Part shown: in pieces, positions 1 through 9,914 of the stretch
Numbering within the stretch: position 1 is the stretch's first letter
Layout of the letters: each line of letters starts with the position of its first letter
NCBI GenBank assembly: GCA_037176885.1
Contig: JAWWNJ010000056.1
Location: forward strand, 744,001-808,000
Length of the DNA: 64,000 bases
Direction of reading: 5' to 3'
From: Favolaschia claudopus
Lineage: Eukaryota > Basidiomycota > Agaricomycetes > Agaricales > Mycenaceae
Notes under the pieces: model-generated
Seen by the model: the letters and a program-made list of their open reading frames with translations, nothing else
Databases searched by the model: none
What the model was told of the DNA's origin: nothing
Translations under genes and position numbers: made by a program

Positions 1-1488
1 GAAAAAGAGCTGCAAATAGTCTATAGCCGCCGACTTCACGTCAATAAGTAGCACGGGTGCTGCGGGCTGCGCCAACGCGGAGGGGGGAATGGGCTCGCCA
101 TTAGGCTTGTACTTGATCTGCTTTTGCATGTTCTTCTGCGTCTCCGCATTGTTCTGGGGTTTCGTTTTGCGACGATCCGCTGACTGTGCCGCTTTCGCCT
201 CGTCGACCGTCTTCCCCGCCATCCCACCCCCCGGCGCGATACAGAAGTGCCAGGTATGCGAGGAAGGGTTTCTGCAAGTCGTATTCCCGCATATCTCCTT
301 CACCCGCGCCGAACTCGCTGGGGCCGCAACGTAAGAGGTCGGGGCAGCGTAAGTGGCAGGAGGAGCGGGAGTCGCAGTTTACGCGGTGAGACTGGACGAG
401 CTGGAGCCAGACATCGACTCTTTGAAATCGAGACGACCCTCGATGATGGTGGAAGTGAGCCCTTCGTTGGTGACGAAACCCTCGGCGAGAGTGGGGTAGC
501 GTTTCTGCAAGGCCTTCAGCATACAGCAAACCACGAAGTGGTCCATGTCGGGCATGCCCGAGGCCCAGATGGACTTGGCGAGCTCCCGGATGCGCCTGGT
601 GGTCGCGGAGAAAAAAGCCTGGTCCTCGTAGTCGATGCTGAAGACCTCCTGCATCCCCCGTATCTGCCGACCGGGGCCGCTGTTCGTGTGCCTGAGACGC
701 AGCGCGCGCCACGCATCGGCCGCCGTGGGATAGTGCATGAAATGGCCGTGCTCCGCCACGTCCGAAGGAAGCAACGAATGACGTGGTCGTTGTCGCGGCG
801 TGAAGACGAGGGTGAGTGTCCGGAGCGGGGCAGGGGAAGAGCCCAGTGAGGTATTTGTCGGACGCGGCCTGCATACCCAGTGTATTCAAGATCCTTCGCT
901 CGAAGTCCGCCCAGTTCCCGCGGCATAAAGAGAGCTTGTCCTCCTCAGCTCACCCAGAAGACGACAGAGTGATCACCTTGCAGCTGTGGTCGCTCTCGGG
1001 AACGTAGGAGAAATGTTGGGGGACCGCAGCGGGAGGAGGGGGAGCAGGAGGAGCCGTCAAGTACGCACAGAGCCCGGCACATTAGGAGGGTGTTCGAAGT
1101 CGGCAGAAGGCCATGAGGCGAGGGAGGTGGGGCGCCAAGACGGGTAGGATAGCATCTGCGTTGGCTGGGGAGGCGGCGGCGGCGGCAAGCTCACAACATA
1201 CTGTTGCTGCGGCTGCGGCGGCGGGCGAGCCTGAGGAACGTATGGGCGCGGTGCCGGTGCCGGAGATGGATGACGTGCGGGTGGCGCGTTGAAAGGAACA
1301 GTGGGTTGTACAGGCGTATCGGGGATGTGGGGCGTCGGCGAGTCAAAAACAGCGTCGAAAGCCGAAGGATTCGCAAAAAGACCATTGTTCGCCATAGTGA
1401 CAAGACGGGACGCGTTCAGGAACGGATTGTTCGAGCTCATAGAGCCCATGAAAGGAAGGTTGCTCAAGTCGATGAGGTTGCTCGTCAT
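1..1488 (-). pseudogene. Ty1/copia Gag, 5' part of a decayed element, runs off left edge
   Basis: The minus strand reads as a copia-type Gag. The likely start is the Met at 1488 (MTSNLIDLSNLP), followed by a Pro/Ser-rich N-terminus to about 1057. Next comes the Gag helical core at about 774-379, with a W-x-A-L-R-like segment and a run ending in a Ser-rich tract. Near 290-240 there is a degenerate Cys/His knuckle (C...C...H...C), then a charged linker to position 1. These pieces lie in at least three reading frames, so the gene carries frameshifts and cannot make a complete Gag. In this family Gag forms the cytoplasmic particle that packages element RNA; protease, integrase and RT would lie left of the window. 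A matching PBS and LTR lie just upstream at 1603-2096. The copia assignment is from motif recognition and is fairly secure; frame boundaries are approximate. Confidence 0.6.
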
Positions 1489-1602
1489 GATGATACGTAG
1501 GGACTCGCCCAGCGCAGAAGTAAGGACAGACGTCGAAAACGTGAAGTAAAGTGACCGTCGAAGTCGTGGAAGCGCGTAGTTCACAGATATAGACCTTTAA
1601 AA

Positions 1603-1612
1603 GCCCATAACC
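1603..1612 (-). other. primer-binding site of the copia element
   Basis: The minus strand reads GGTTATGGGC directly after the LTR end. This matches the start of the sequence complementary to the initiator tRNA-Met anticodon arm, used by copia-type elements that prime from a half tRNA. Only about ten bases match, so I treat it as supportive rather than decisive. Confidence 0.5.
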
Positions 1613-2096
1613 TGTCAAGACTAGATCTATGAGACTACTGTTTTTTTTTTTTTTTAGAATCCACTTTTATTTCTTGTTGTGCCTACGGCATATGGTAGAA
1701 ATAAAGCAATCTAATGGGGAAGCTTGCTTCCCCATTCTCGGTATAGGGCTCCAGAATGCAGATGCTTACAAATGTCCGTCCGGATGCTTTGTAAGCACTG
1801 TCCAGGATTCCTGAGTCCGTGGCCTCGGTTTGTGGATTGCGCTCGCCGACTCAGTCTGCATATGGAGGCGGGAGAGAGCCCAGCCCCATGGGCTCCCCGG
1901 CGCAATGGGGAATCCTTCAGCGGAACCCCCGGCCATGATAGGAGTGTACGACGCGTCCGCAGAAGGATACCCGCTCAAAATAGGAGTGCACGACTCGGAC
2001 ATACCTAAGAGGTGACAGCATAGACAATCGAGAGTAAGGAATTGCAGTTTGTCGAACATGAGCCAGGATTGAATGAGCGACCGGTAGGACTTGACA
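1613..2096 (-). repeat. putative 5' LTR of the left-edge copia element
   Basis: Bounded by a perfect 7-bp terminal inverted repeat: plus strand TGTCAAG at 1613 and CTTGACA ending at 2096, giving TG...CA ends on the minus strand. It abuts the PBS at 1603-1612 and lies upstream of the Gag. It contains a T15 run near 1640 and a perfect palindrome with 11-bp arms at 1713-1736 (AATGGGGAAGC, TT, GCTTCCCCATT). The partner LTR is outside the window, so the outer boundary rests only on the inverted repeat. Confidence 0.5.
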
Positions 2097-2169
2097 CTTG
2101 AAAACCCCAGGTATCGACGAAATGACGCGGAGACGCAGATGCTATAAAATGCAGGTATGGAAATGCGAG

Positions 2170-2322
2170 GTGCAAAAGCACAATGAGATGCGGATGCGCG
2201 TGCGACAGCACGATAAATGTGATGCGCGTGCAAAAGCACGATAAATGCGGATGCTTGTGCCAAGGCACATTGAATGTGAATGCAGGTGCAAGAAGCACAT
2301 TGGAATGCAGGTGCCAAAGCAC
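2170..2322. repeat. six-unit degenerate tandem repeat with a mini-hairpin in every unit
   Basis: Six units of about 25-30 bp each carry GTGC, a 4-5 base loop, then GCAC, at 2170, 2200, 2228, 2257, 2286 and 2311. Spacers resemble GATAAATGCGGATGC. No protein reading is conserved across units. It lies just outside the presumed copia LTR. Confidence 0.75.
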
Positions 2323-2786
2323 GATGATTGCGGATGACATGCGATGCAGGAATACCTGAGTCAAATGAGTAGCCAAAGGTACCAGACAGAAAGAAGTCTG
2401 TTGACGAAGAGTTCGAGGAGAGGGGGAGTGCAAGAGGTCGCAAGGCTTCTTGAATCCGCCCTGGAGCAAGGCATATGGCTTGAGCCTCACTCCATGCAAG
2501 GTAGACACCTCCGACCGAGTTCCGAGGAGCGATGAGGAAGATAGCATTGAAGTCGTCTAGATAGCGAAACTATTGAAGCAGAAATAAAAGATAGGAGGCG
2601 CGCGAATGGCCCCCGAGAAAAGTAGCCGACCGAAACCAAAGCCAATCCAGCCAACACCAGAGCTAAACCAAGAAAAAACCAGAGGCTTGAGGATAGCGAG
2701 CGCAGGCAGGGAGAGACGGGCGGGGTCGACATGAGAGTCAAGAGAGAGAGACTCCGATCGTCGATCACCGCTGATCCACAAACCCT

Positions 2787-2815
2787 ATTCTCTCGAACAC
2801 TGTGTTCGAGAGAAT
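2787..2815. repeat. perfect short hairpin, 13-bp arms
   Basis: ATTCTCTCGAACA and its exact complement TGTTCGAGAGAAT flank a CTG loop. No T-run follows it, so I do not call it a terminator. It may be the end of an unrecognised element. Confidence 0.7.
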
Positions 2816-2904
2816 GTCAAACTTCGGGAACGGCCGTCACTGTCATTGTCATGTGACTTCGGACTGCGCTTCAACTTTGGTTCAACTCAGATCACTGTGC
2901 CAAC

Positions 2905-3600
2905 CAAGGGTCATGAAATTCATGATGTTTCTCGTCATGACTTTCCTGACGATTTGTCCGGAAATTCATGGTGATTTACCGGAAATTCATAACAAAACAT
3001 CATGACTCGGAGTCGTGTTTTCATGATGATTATGGGGATGTTCATGATGATTTTTCATGATGTTTCATTAACAAATTCAGGGCAAAACATCATGAAAATG
3101 AGGCCAGAGCGGGGCAAATAAATTGGGGTACCGGCAGCCGGAGTCGAACCCCGGACCGCCGCACTGCGGTGGTGTAGCGCAACGCGGATTATTACTGTTA
3201 GACTAATGAAGATTTTGAGGGACATGGGATTTCAGTCCATACATGTCACTAGCGTATCTGTTCTCACTGAGCTATTGACTTGTTAACCAACCGATTTCCA
3301 GTAGGCTGTAGTTGACAGACCTACTAGCACCATGTATTGGTGTAACACTGGGATGAGCACACTATGCACTCAACATCTGGTGGACTTGGCAAAAAAAAAA
3401 AAATGAGTAGTTGTTTCATGACGAAAATTCATGATGTTTTGTCATGAATCCATATTGTCACAAAAGCAAGTTTCTGAGCATCATGAAAGCCGTCTTGAAA
3501 TTCATAACGTCGTTCATGACAAAACATCATGAAACCTGAATTTCATAACAATCTGCATGAATTTCATGATGAATACTTTGCACAGTGGATTCAATTGGCT
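2905..3600. repeat. TCATGA-rich repeat cluster, split by a tRNA-like sequence
   Basis: Two blocks (about 2910-3095 and 3415-3580) are packed with TCATGA, CATCATGA and AAATTCATGA motifs, many as short palindromes such as TCATGATGTTTTGTCATGA. A related block occurs at 16640-16830. A closely matching ~65-100 bp module (GTGACAATATGGATTCATGA through to CAACTACTCATTTTTTT) occurs here on the minus strand (about 3380-3465) and on the plus strand at 16367-16431 and 60424-60505. This looks like an uncharacterised dispersed non-coding element; I see no coding potential. Confidence 0.6.
3125..3290 (-). other. tRNA-like sequence, probably a tRNA-derived SINE or a pair of decayed tRNAs
   Basis: On the minus strand, 3131-3155 gives a complete T-arm and B box (GGTTCGACTCC) followed by CTGCCGGTACC. 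About 85 bases upstream is TTAGTCTAACAGTAATAATCC, an A-box-like D-arm. Further upstream (about 3285-3230) a second A box, TAGCTCAGTGAG, is followed by a degraded B box (GGACTGAAATCCC). I could not pair a canonical acceptor stem or place an anticodon, so this is not called as a functional tRNA. Two tRNA-like heads in tandem would fit a dimeric tRNA-derived SINE. Confidence 0.45.
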
Positions 3601-4127
3601 CATTTGAACCTCATGTGCTGTGAATAAGCATATATACAGTACCCTACCAACACCTATATACTCAATGGTTGCTTGCTCATTAAGAAAGAATTCAGTAAAC
3701 ATCAAATTTTTGTAAATTACAAGCCTCGGAGGTCCTCAAGTTACAAGCACTTTGCCACTAATGCCGGGGCTCAGGGAATGCCTTGAGCAACTTCAAAAAA
3801 AATTACCAGACTTTGTGCTACTACCAGTGTCTTGGATATACTTACTACTACCCAGTGAGTATAGGCTATAGCTGTCAAAATTAATGATTCAACAAAAAAG
3901 GGCCACTGAGTATTCATGAGGAGCAAAAGGGGTTTGAAGGTGGATATGAGGGCGGTTACTGAGACGGTTCTGAGGTTCGTCAACTGAATAAGTTGGTTAC
4001 CCAAATCGGGCGAAAAACTGTTCGAGCCAATAATGTTGCCCGAATTTAGCAAGATTAGCTACTGTAAATGGGTGAATTGGACGTATTAGACCAGGATGTT
4101 GAATTCCCATTCGCACTGAAGCAAGCT

Positions 4128-6580
4128 TACCCTCCTATGTGGACCATTGTCCACATACCCAACATGTTATTTTTACTAGCATATTCTGTCCCATGATGTA
4201 AGCAGACTCGACACAATGACTGAGTGATTGCAACCCAGTCCTGTGGCAATGCCACAATGAAGTAGTGGGTAATTCCCAGGTACTGTAAATCATTCCATCT
4301 TGATGGATGCGTAATCTGAACACGGCCGCATGCAACCGCGCGATCCACCATGTGCCGAGACTGCCGTTGCAGAACCAGCGAGCCTGCCTTGGGCACTTTG
4401 CGCCCCACACTCGCTAGGAATGCGACGCGTTCAGCGTTAGGTGGCGTATTCTTCCAGCGCGGTTCCCCTACCACCGGTCCCAGTTCGGGGTTGCGCACTT
4501 CGAACTCCGTTTTCAAAGCCGAGAGAGATTGCACACTATGATAGCGGACCTAACTTCGTGACAAGTCGGTTACCCAATTTGGAAATCATTACTGTGACCT
4601 CACCTTTTACCTAGGTGAATTGAAAATTGTGTAGAAAGCACTCTAAGAAGGCCAGCTAAAGATCCCCCGGTGCAAAAGTTTGAAAAGTTGAAAAAATATT
4701 TTTGCTCCCCGGATTTCGCGCTTTTGGTCCGGGCCGACCGGTAACCGGTGGCCCTGTGATCCCATCAACACATCAAATAGCCGCCGAGCAGACGAAAAAA
4801 AAGCAAACAACGTTGAACTAAATGGTTCACAGTATCAGGGGAGTCTAATACCGTCACAGAGCAATCTGGTGCTGTTTGGAGGGCAAATTGCAAATTTTTC
4901 AGCGCAAAATCACAAGTTAGGTACACACAATTTTGAAAATTTCCGCAAAAATTTCGCGCTTTTCTAACCCTAGGTTAGGGTTACTCCGTTTTCTCTGAAA
5001 TGAAAATTTTACTTATAAACCCACCCTATGTTCCTGCTAAATCTCAAATCTTGAAGAATTTCAACCAAAATTACGACTTGACATGAAGTTCTGTCCGCTA
5101 TCATACCGAATTGGACGCCGTCGATTTGGATGAAGGTATGAGTTGCGACAGGTACGATGCGCGCGCCTGGTAGAATACCAGGGCCCCAAACGTCCCATCG
5201 CTCCGTCAGGATAGCGACCCCTTCCTCTCCCTGTAGGGGGGCTAGGAAGAGGCCGTTGGACTCATTTTTCTCCTTCTGTACGAACAACAAACCCGGGAGG
5301 CTTAACTGCGCAAGATGTGCGTTAACTTCCTCCAAGATCTGGTCGTATCGACGGCTATAAATCGGTGGAGGAGGTTAGTCTGTAGTTTACCGCGCGACAG
5401 CTGTCAGGAGAGTCGGGTTATTATGTAAACATTTTGAAATGGAAAGAGTTTCCCACACTCTATTTCCGCTATATTCAAGCGGCAGCATCGATTCTGCCTT
5501 AATTCTCCATGGGATATAGTCTGGGTAAGCTATATTAGCACCCCTGTTAATTTAGAATTCTCAATTTTGGCTGAGGAGTGTGCTAAACTCAACCTTTGCG
5601 CTGGTTTGCAGCCAACCGGCATTAACCGAACCAATTTTGATGTCGGCCGTTTCTCTACCATTTTCGTCCGTTCAAGCGCGTAGGTCGATGAGGCAAAGGT
5701 CAAGATTATGGTGGGTGGTCTAAAATTTTAAATGACGCGCGCTATGAGCTGCATCGACGTGTCGTGTTTTGATGATTAGGTGATAAGCTGACCCTCCAAC
5801 CGGCGATCAAAGGGTGTTGAAACGTTGACAGACCACAACACACCGCAGGTACGAGGACTCTTGTGTTGTTCCGTCTGTTTCCAAGAGACTAGGAGGAGGT
5901 CCATTAAAGCGCACCAATATGCGTTGTTCAGCACCGCGCGGAAGAGGTGGAGGTTTCGGTTTCGGTGAAGGCGATGCGGAAGCCACGACCTTCGTGTAAG
6001 ACGCGGGGGTGGTAGTCGCAGCTGTCGAGGACAACAAGGGGGCGTTCTTTATTGATTCCACCTATTTAGTGAGACTCTGAATCGCCCTTTGCTGTGCCTC
6101 AACCTGTGCTGTTAGCGTTTTTACCGGAGAAACAACGGCCCGAGAGAGGACCGTGCTGAATGTGGAAGCGTCGTCCACTGCATCTGTTAGCTCGTGATGT
6201 GCTGCCAGGCGTTCGTGGATTGCGTCGAGGAGACCGAAACACGTCTTAGTGGGAGCCGAATTGTAAGTGCGCATGATTCCGATGGATTCGCGAAGGACCT
6301 CGGCAAGCTCATCTAGACTGACTGCAGACTCCGCCTTGTCCTTCAGCCCGTCGAACTTCTCCTTCTTGGCGGTGTCCCGAACCCGTTTGGTCCCCGGCGA
6401 TTTATCTGGAAGAGGTATCGCGCAATCAACTGAACCGGATGCCAGTAACGAGTCATCTTGCCTTCCAGCCGGAGGTGGAAGCTCGCCAGTCGCCTGGCGA
6501 GCCCCCCTCGCTTTCCTCCGTCGCCGCTCTGAGGTTCATCTCGAAGAGCGCCCGATTTAGGGGGTACCTCCGGGGGAGAG
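4128..6580 (-). pseudogene. LINE ORF1-like (Tad-type) remnant interrupted by a MITE
   Basis: Minus-strand open segments at about 6575-6062, 6061-5807, 5340-5106 and 4536-4280 together resemble the Gag-like ORF1 of fungal Tad-type LINEs. There is a charged N-terminal region, then a Pro-rich stretch ending RILVRFNGPP, then a segment with RNPELGPVVGEPRWKN, a typical landmark of this ORF1. A CCHC-like CHRTG piece follows in a shifted frame near 4260. An in-frame TAG interrupts the frame at about 6062-6065, and 5380-5807 shows no recognisable continuation. A TA-flanked MITE at 4539-5103 sits inside the frame; removing it with one TA copy joins the two halves without a frame change, so the element was coding when hit. 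It is not the ORF1 of the neighbouring LINE at 7.7-13.7 kb, because it lies on that element's 3' side. Confidence 0.5.
4539..5103. mobile_element. TA-flanked MITE, copy 1 (family shared with 46867-47412)
   Basis: 565 bp flanked by TA at 4537-4538 and 5104-5105. The ends form an inverted repeat of about 30 bp, TGATAGCGGAC...CTTCGTGACAAGTCG at left and the inverse of TGATAGCGGAC...CTTCATGTCAAGTCG at right. The interior is AT-rich and non-coding. It contains the palindrome AACCCTAGGTTAGGGTT near 4967. A second copy at 46867-47412 has the same ends and alignable interior. TA duplication is typical of Tc1/mariner-type mobilisation. Confidence 0.85.
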
Positions 6581-7702
6581 TTAGCGGTGCTGCGCTGAAA
6601 CACCGCTAGACTTTCCAGCCACCCTCGCTCGTGATAAAAAACGCTCGTCGAATACTGTATATCTACTCGTAGAGCTCCTCGAGTCCGATAATCGATTTTT
6701 CTCGAACTTCGAAAGGTAAAAGTAAAAGAAGAGAGACATAATCTGAGACGAGGGAATGCACACCGGTGTAAATCCCTTTGGACCTGCTCAACAGAGGGGT
6801 AAGACACTGAACAACAAAGGGTTGAACGGAGCGAACCTGGACCTGTTAAGAACGAATCGTTAGAGCCCTTGGCACAGAATGAATTCCGGGAGAAGTTTCA
6901 TCTCTGTATATAAGCAATATATATACCAGAGATGGTGGCCCAAAAATTCGGCGACTCACTCGTTAATTTGGCATGTTCAAAACACGATCCACATAGAAGT
7001 TGGGAAGATGGTTGTGGGCAATCAACATTAGTCCGGAGAAACCAATCAAGGCTAATTCGGTGAACTCTGTGGATAACTAGCGGGGGAGTGCGAGATGAAC
7101 AGCTATGAGCGATGCATCATTCGTACAGACCTTCAGCTCAAAGCAAGTGGCGAGGTGTAACAGAATTTGAAGCCGATCTCACGGAGTCTTCATGAACGAT
7201 TAGTCCATGTGCGGGTGCTTGTATTGAAAATTGGGGGTTGAACGAGGCAGCGGGGATTTATACTTTGGCATACAAAGCAAAATATCTGGAATCTGCAATA
7301 ATGTGTTAAAAAAAGGCGAGGGAGAGAACAAAACACAATGAAGGAAGGCACTGAATGAATCTGAACTGTAACAAACCAAATCACTGACCGGGGAACCAAT
7401 GCGATGTCACAGCACTCTAGGGAGTCAATTGTCATCGAAACGACGACTCAGGACGTGTATATATTCTGATTACATCAGCCAAACTAGTACTAACCTCGCA
7501 AAGCCAGCCTTCAACACAATTGAATTTGACTTCGTACCTCGATCGCGTTGACTAGCTGTGTTCTTGAGGCCTTTTTGATCTTGCAAGAGCCAGCAGACAG
7601 TCCAGGTATGCAATATGCGCTCATCATGTGCTCTAGCCCTGTATCTCATGGTTTCAACAGAAGACGCGTAACGCGCCTTGATCCAACATAGTCACGTGGC
7701 CG
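6581..7702. other. no recognisable gene
   Basis: I see only short open frames without family features. An AT-rich stretch at 6900-6935 (CTCTGTATATAAGC then ATATATATACCAGAG) can fold weakly. The segment ends where the LINE poly(A) tract begins. Confidence 0.4.
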
Positions 7703-8016
7703 TTTTTTTTTTTTTTTCTCTGCATTTTTATACCGCAACAAGTACACGATCTGGTGCCCGGAGGCGATAAATAAAGTTGTTGGTGGTGCAATGGAAGTGT
7801 CCGATGGATGTGTAGTATAGTCGTGTGAGGGTGTGGGTTAAGTTTGGGGTTTCGGGGGTATTAGCGGAAACATAAACCATAAGACCATAGCGCATGTGTG
7901 GAAGATATGTACAAGAAAGGGAAGGGTATAGGGTGGGACGGGTGTGTAGAGATGGTGTCGGGAGGGTGTTTCGATGTCCCTGTTGAACAAGGCTGTGATG
8001 CGCGCGGCCCTCGCGC

Positions 8017-9661
8017 TCAGCCCATGTCTTCTACATCGGACAAGTCGTCCGGCGGTTCCGGTTCGTCTTCGTAAATTGGGAGGTCTTGCGGCATACGGGG
8101 TAGACCCGTTTTTGTGAATGCTCCGGACACCTCTAAGAACTCAGCTAGTGCTGAAATTCCGTCTTTAGTGCCCAGTATTTCGGGCAGGGATATGTCCCTG
8201 GAGACTGTTTTGAGGATGTACCGTTGGTCCTCATAGCGAGGACACTCGCGAAGCAGGTGTTCGCGCGACTGGAAGGGTTCTCCACAGGGGCAGTCAACGT
8301 CCTCAGATGGCACGAAGCGGCTGTAGTACTCGCCTGAGAAGCAGTGTCCGATTCGGCACTGTGTAACCCGCCCAAAGACTTCTCTCGACAACGACGTGAA
8401 GTGTGCGGTCGGTTTTAGGGAAGGGGGGAGACGGTTTGCCATGGCATAGCTCCCCGTCTTCTGTGCGGACTTCCATTCCTTGACCCAGGACCGGTGGACC
8501 TTTTCTTTTGATTTCCTGAGTGCATGCGAGCGGGTTCCTCCTGGTGGCGCCGCGAGTTCCGTTCCGGTTTTCGCCAGCACGTCTGCTCGCTCGTTCCCGT
8601 CGATGTCGCAGTGGCCCGGTGACCACCCAATCTCGACTTCATGTTCTGGGTCAGCGTCAAGGAAGGCACAGATTCTTTTGTGGAATATATGCGCGGAAAG
8701 TTGGCCCGCTCTGGGTTTTGGGTCACAGATGGTGTTGATAGCGGACACGTTATCTGCGAAGAAGTGAATCTCTTTTATCTGCGGATCGGTGACGGCGATG
8801 GAGATGGCTTTTGCCGCTCCAAACAGTAAGCCTGTAATTTCGCCGTCGTACACCTCGGCTCGGCTGCCCAGTCCAAAGCTTTTTGCAAAGACTTCTTTAT
8901 TTTCATGGTAGATGACGGCTCCTGCTCCCACCCTGCGCACACGGTGTACTGCGCGTTGGAGCCGTCGGAATAGACCAGGAGGTGGTGGGGGGACGAACTA
9001 AATTTGCTTATCTTTTGTTTGTGTGCTTTCGCCGCTTCCTCCTTCTCCTGCCCCGCCGTTCCCGACACACGCAACCGACCCCCAAAATCCTCCTTCATGC
9101 GCCGCCATGGTTCCGTGAGGTACGGGAAGATCCGTTCATCATTTTCCGATGACAATTCAGCCACTCTTTGAAGTTGCGTGGACTTGCGCATGTTCACTTT
9201 GCTCTGTGAGTTTCTCGGGCGTACTGGGAGTGGTGGTGGGACGGAAGGGGCACGTCCTCCCCGCCAGACATCAGGTAGTCGTTGTATGACAGGGCTGTTT
9301 TTACTCAGCTTGTTGAAGCGGATCGCCGCTCGTCTATTTCCTTCATCCATTGCCAGGCGAATGGGTGGGATGGATGCCTCAATCTCCAATGCGGTGATGG
9401 GCGAGGTTCTGAACGCTGCGCAGATGAGCCGCAGCGCACGACGTTGAACCCTTTCCAGCTGTTTCTCGTGATCCTTCTTTCCGGTCCACCACGCCGTGCC
9501 AGCGTAAGATAGAACTGGGACAACACATGCCTTGTATAGATGACGGAGGTGGGCTTGTGAAAGGCCTCTGACTGTATTCGATAGCCTCGAGATCCCGTTC
9601 ACAGTAATTTCCGCCCGAGCTGCCATCGTCTTGACATGGTGGTTCAAATTGAGTTGTTTGT
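8017..9661 (-). pseudogene. LINE ORF2, C-terminal half: RNase H and zinc finger
   Basis: From 9661 downward the frame continues the RT C-terminus (NLNHHVKTMAARAEITVN, then the thumb-like region with YAGTAWW). An RNase H domain follows: first Asp in YSDGS (about 8960), Glu in GEITGLL, Asp in FFADNVSA and the final motif GNERADVLAK near 8560. A Cys/His finger follows (CPCGEP...HLLRECP, about 8310-8230), typical of I/Tad-type LINE ORF2 tails. An acidic tail ends with a stop at 8017. A frameshift near 8940, within the start of RNase H, separates the two open segments (9707-8775 and 8940-8017), so this copy is inactive. RNase H normally removes element RNA during target-primed reverse transcription. 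Confidence 0.75.
9657..9661. repeat. target site duplication TTTGT (left)
   Basis: TTTGT directly before the LTR at 9662; the same five bases follow the other LTR at 12465-12469. This 5-bp duplication marks insertion of the gag-only element into the LINE. Confidence 0.9.
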
Positions 9662-9865
9662 TGTGACGGAAGCGAAGGCGAGTCGAGTTCCGGCACAAGT
9701 GGATCAAACAAAAGAACTGGTGTAAGTCTTAGATTGACCAAGGGAAAAGCTACTACGACAAGAACTAAACTACTTATACAGGAGAATCGAGGCTGTGTAC
9801 ATGGAGTCATGGGGACGACACGGCCAGATCTCGCCGTGAGCGGATGCGAACACCGATCCGTCACA
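9662..9865 (-). repeat. 3' LTR of the gag-only element
   Basis: 204 bp, starts TGTGACGGAAGCG and ends CGATCCGTCACA. Paired with 12263-12464. The first and last bases form the inverted repeat TGTGACGG/CCGTCACA. Confidence 0.9.
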
Positions 9866-9914
9866 TCCGCCCTCCAGATCGTCGACCACGACGAGCTCAA
9901 TCTTCATACAAAAA

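Noticed and set aside
101..889. 262-codon minus-strand frame as a single real gene
   Set aside because: It mixes copia Gag text at its start with out-of-frame sequence; the Gag core itself is in another frame (379-774).
2170..2322. CRISPR-like array of short repeats
   Set aside because: Units are degenerate and contiguous with no spacer-length unique segments, and the host is a eukaryote.
2787..2815. intrinsic terminator
   Set aside because: No T-run follows, and such terminators are not used by this kind of organism for protein genes.
3125..3210. functional tRNA gene
   Set aside because: T-arm and B box are good, but I could not pair a 7-bp acceptor stem or place a 7-base anticodon loop.
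6343..6807. 154-codon minus frame as a gene
   Set aside because: The LINE ORF1 text runs in a different frame through 6575-6267; this one is a shadow.
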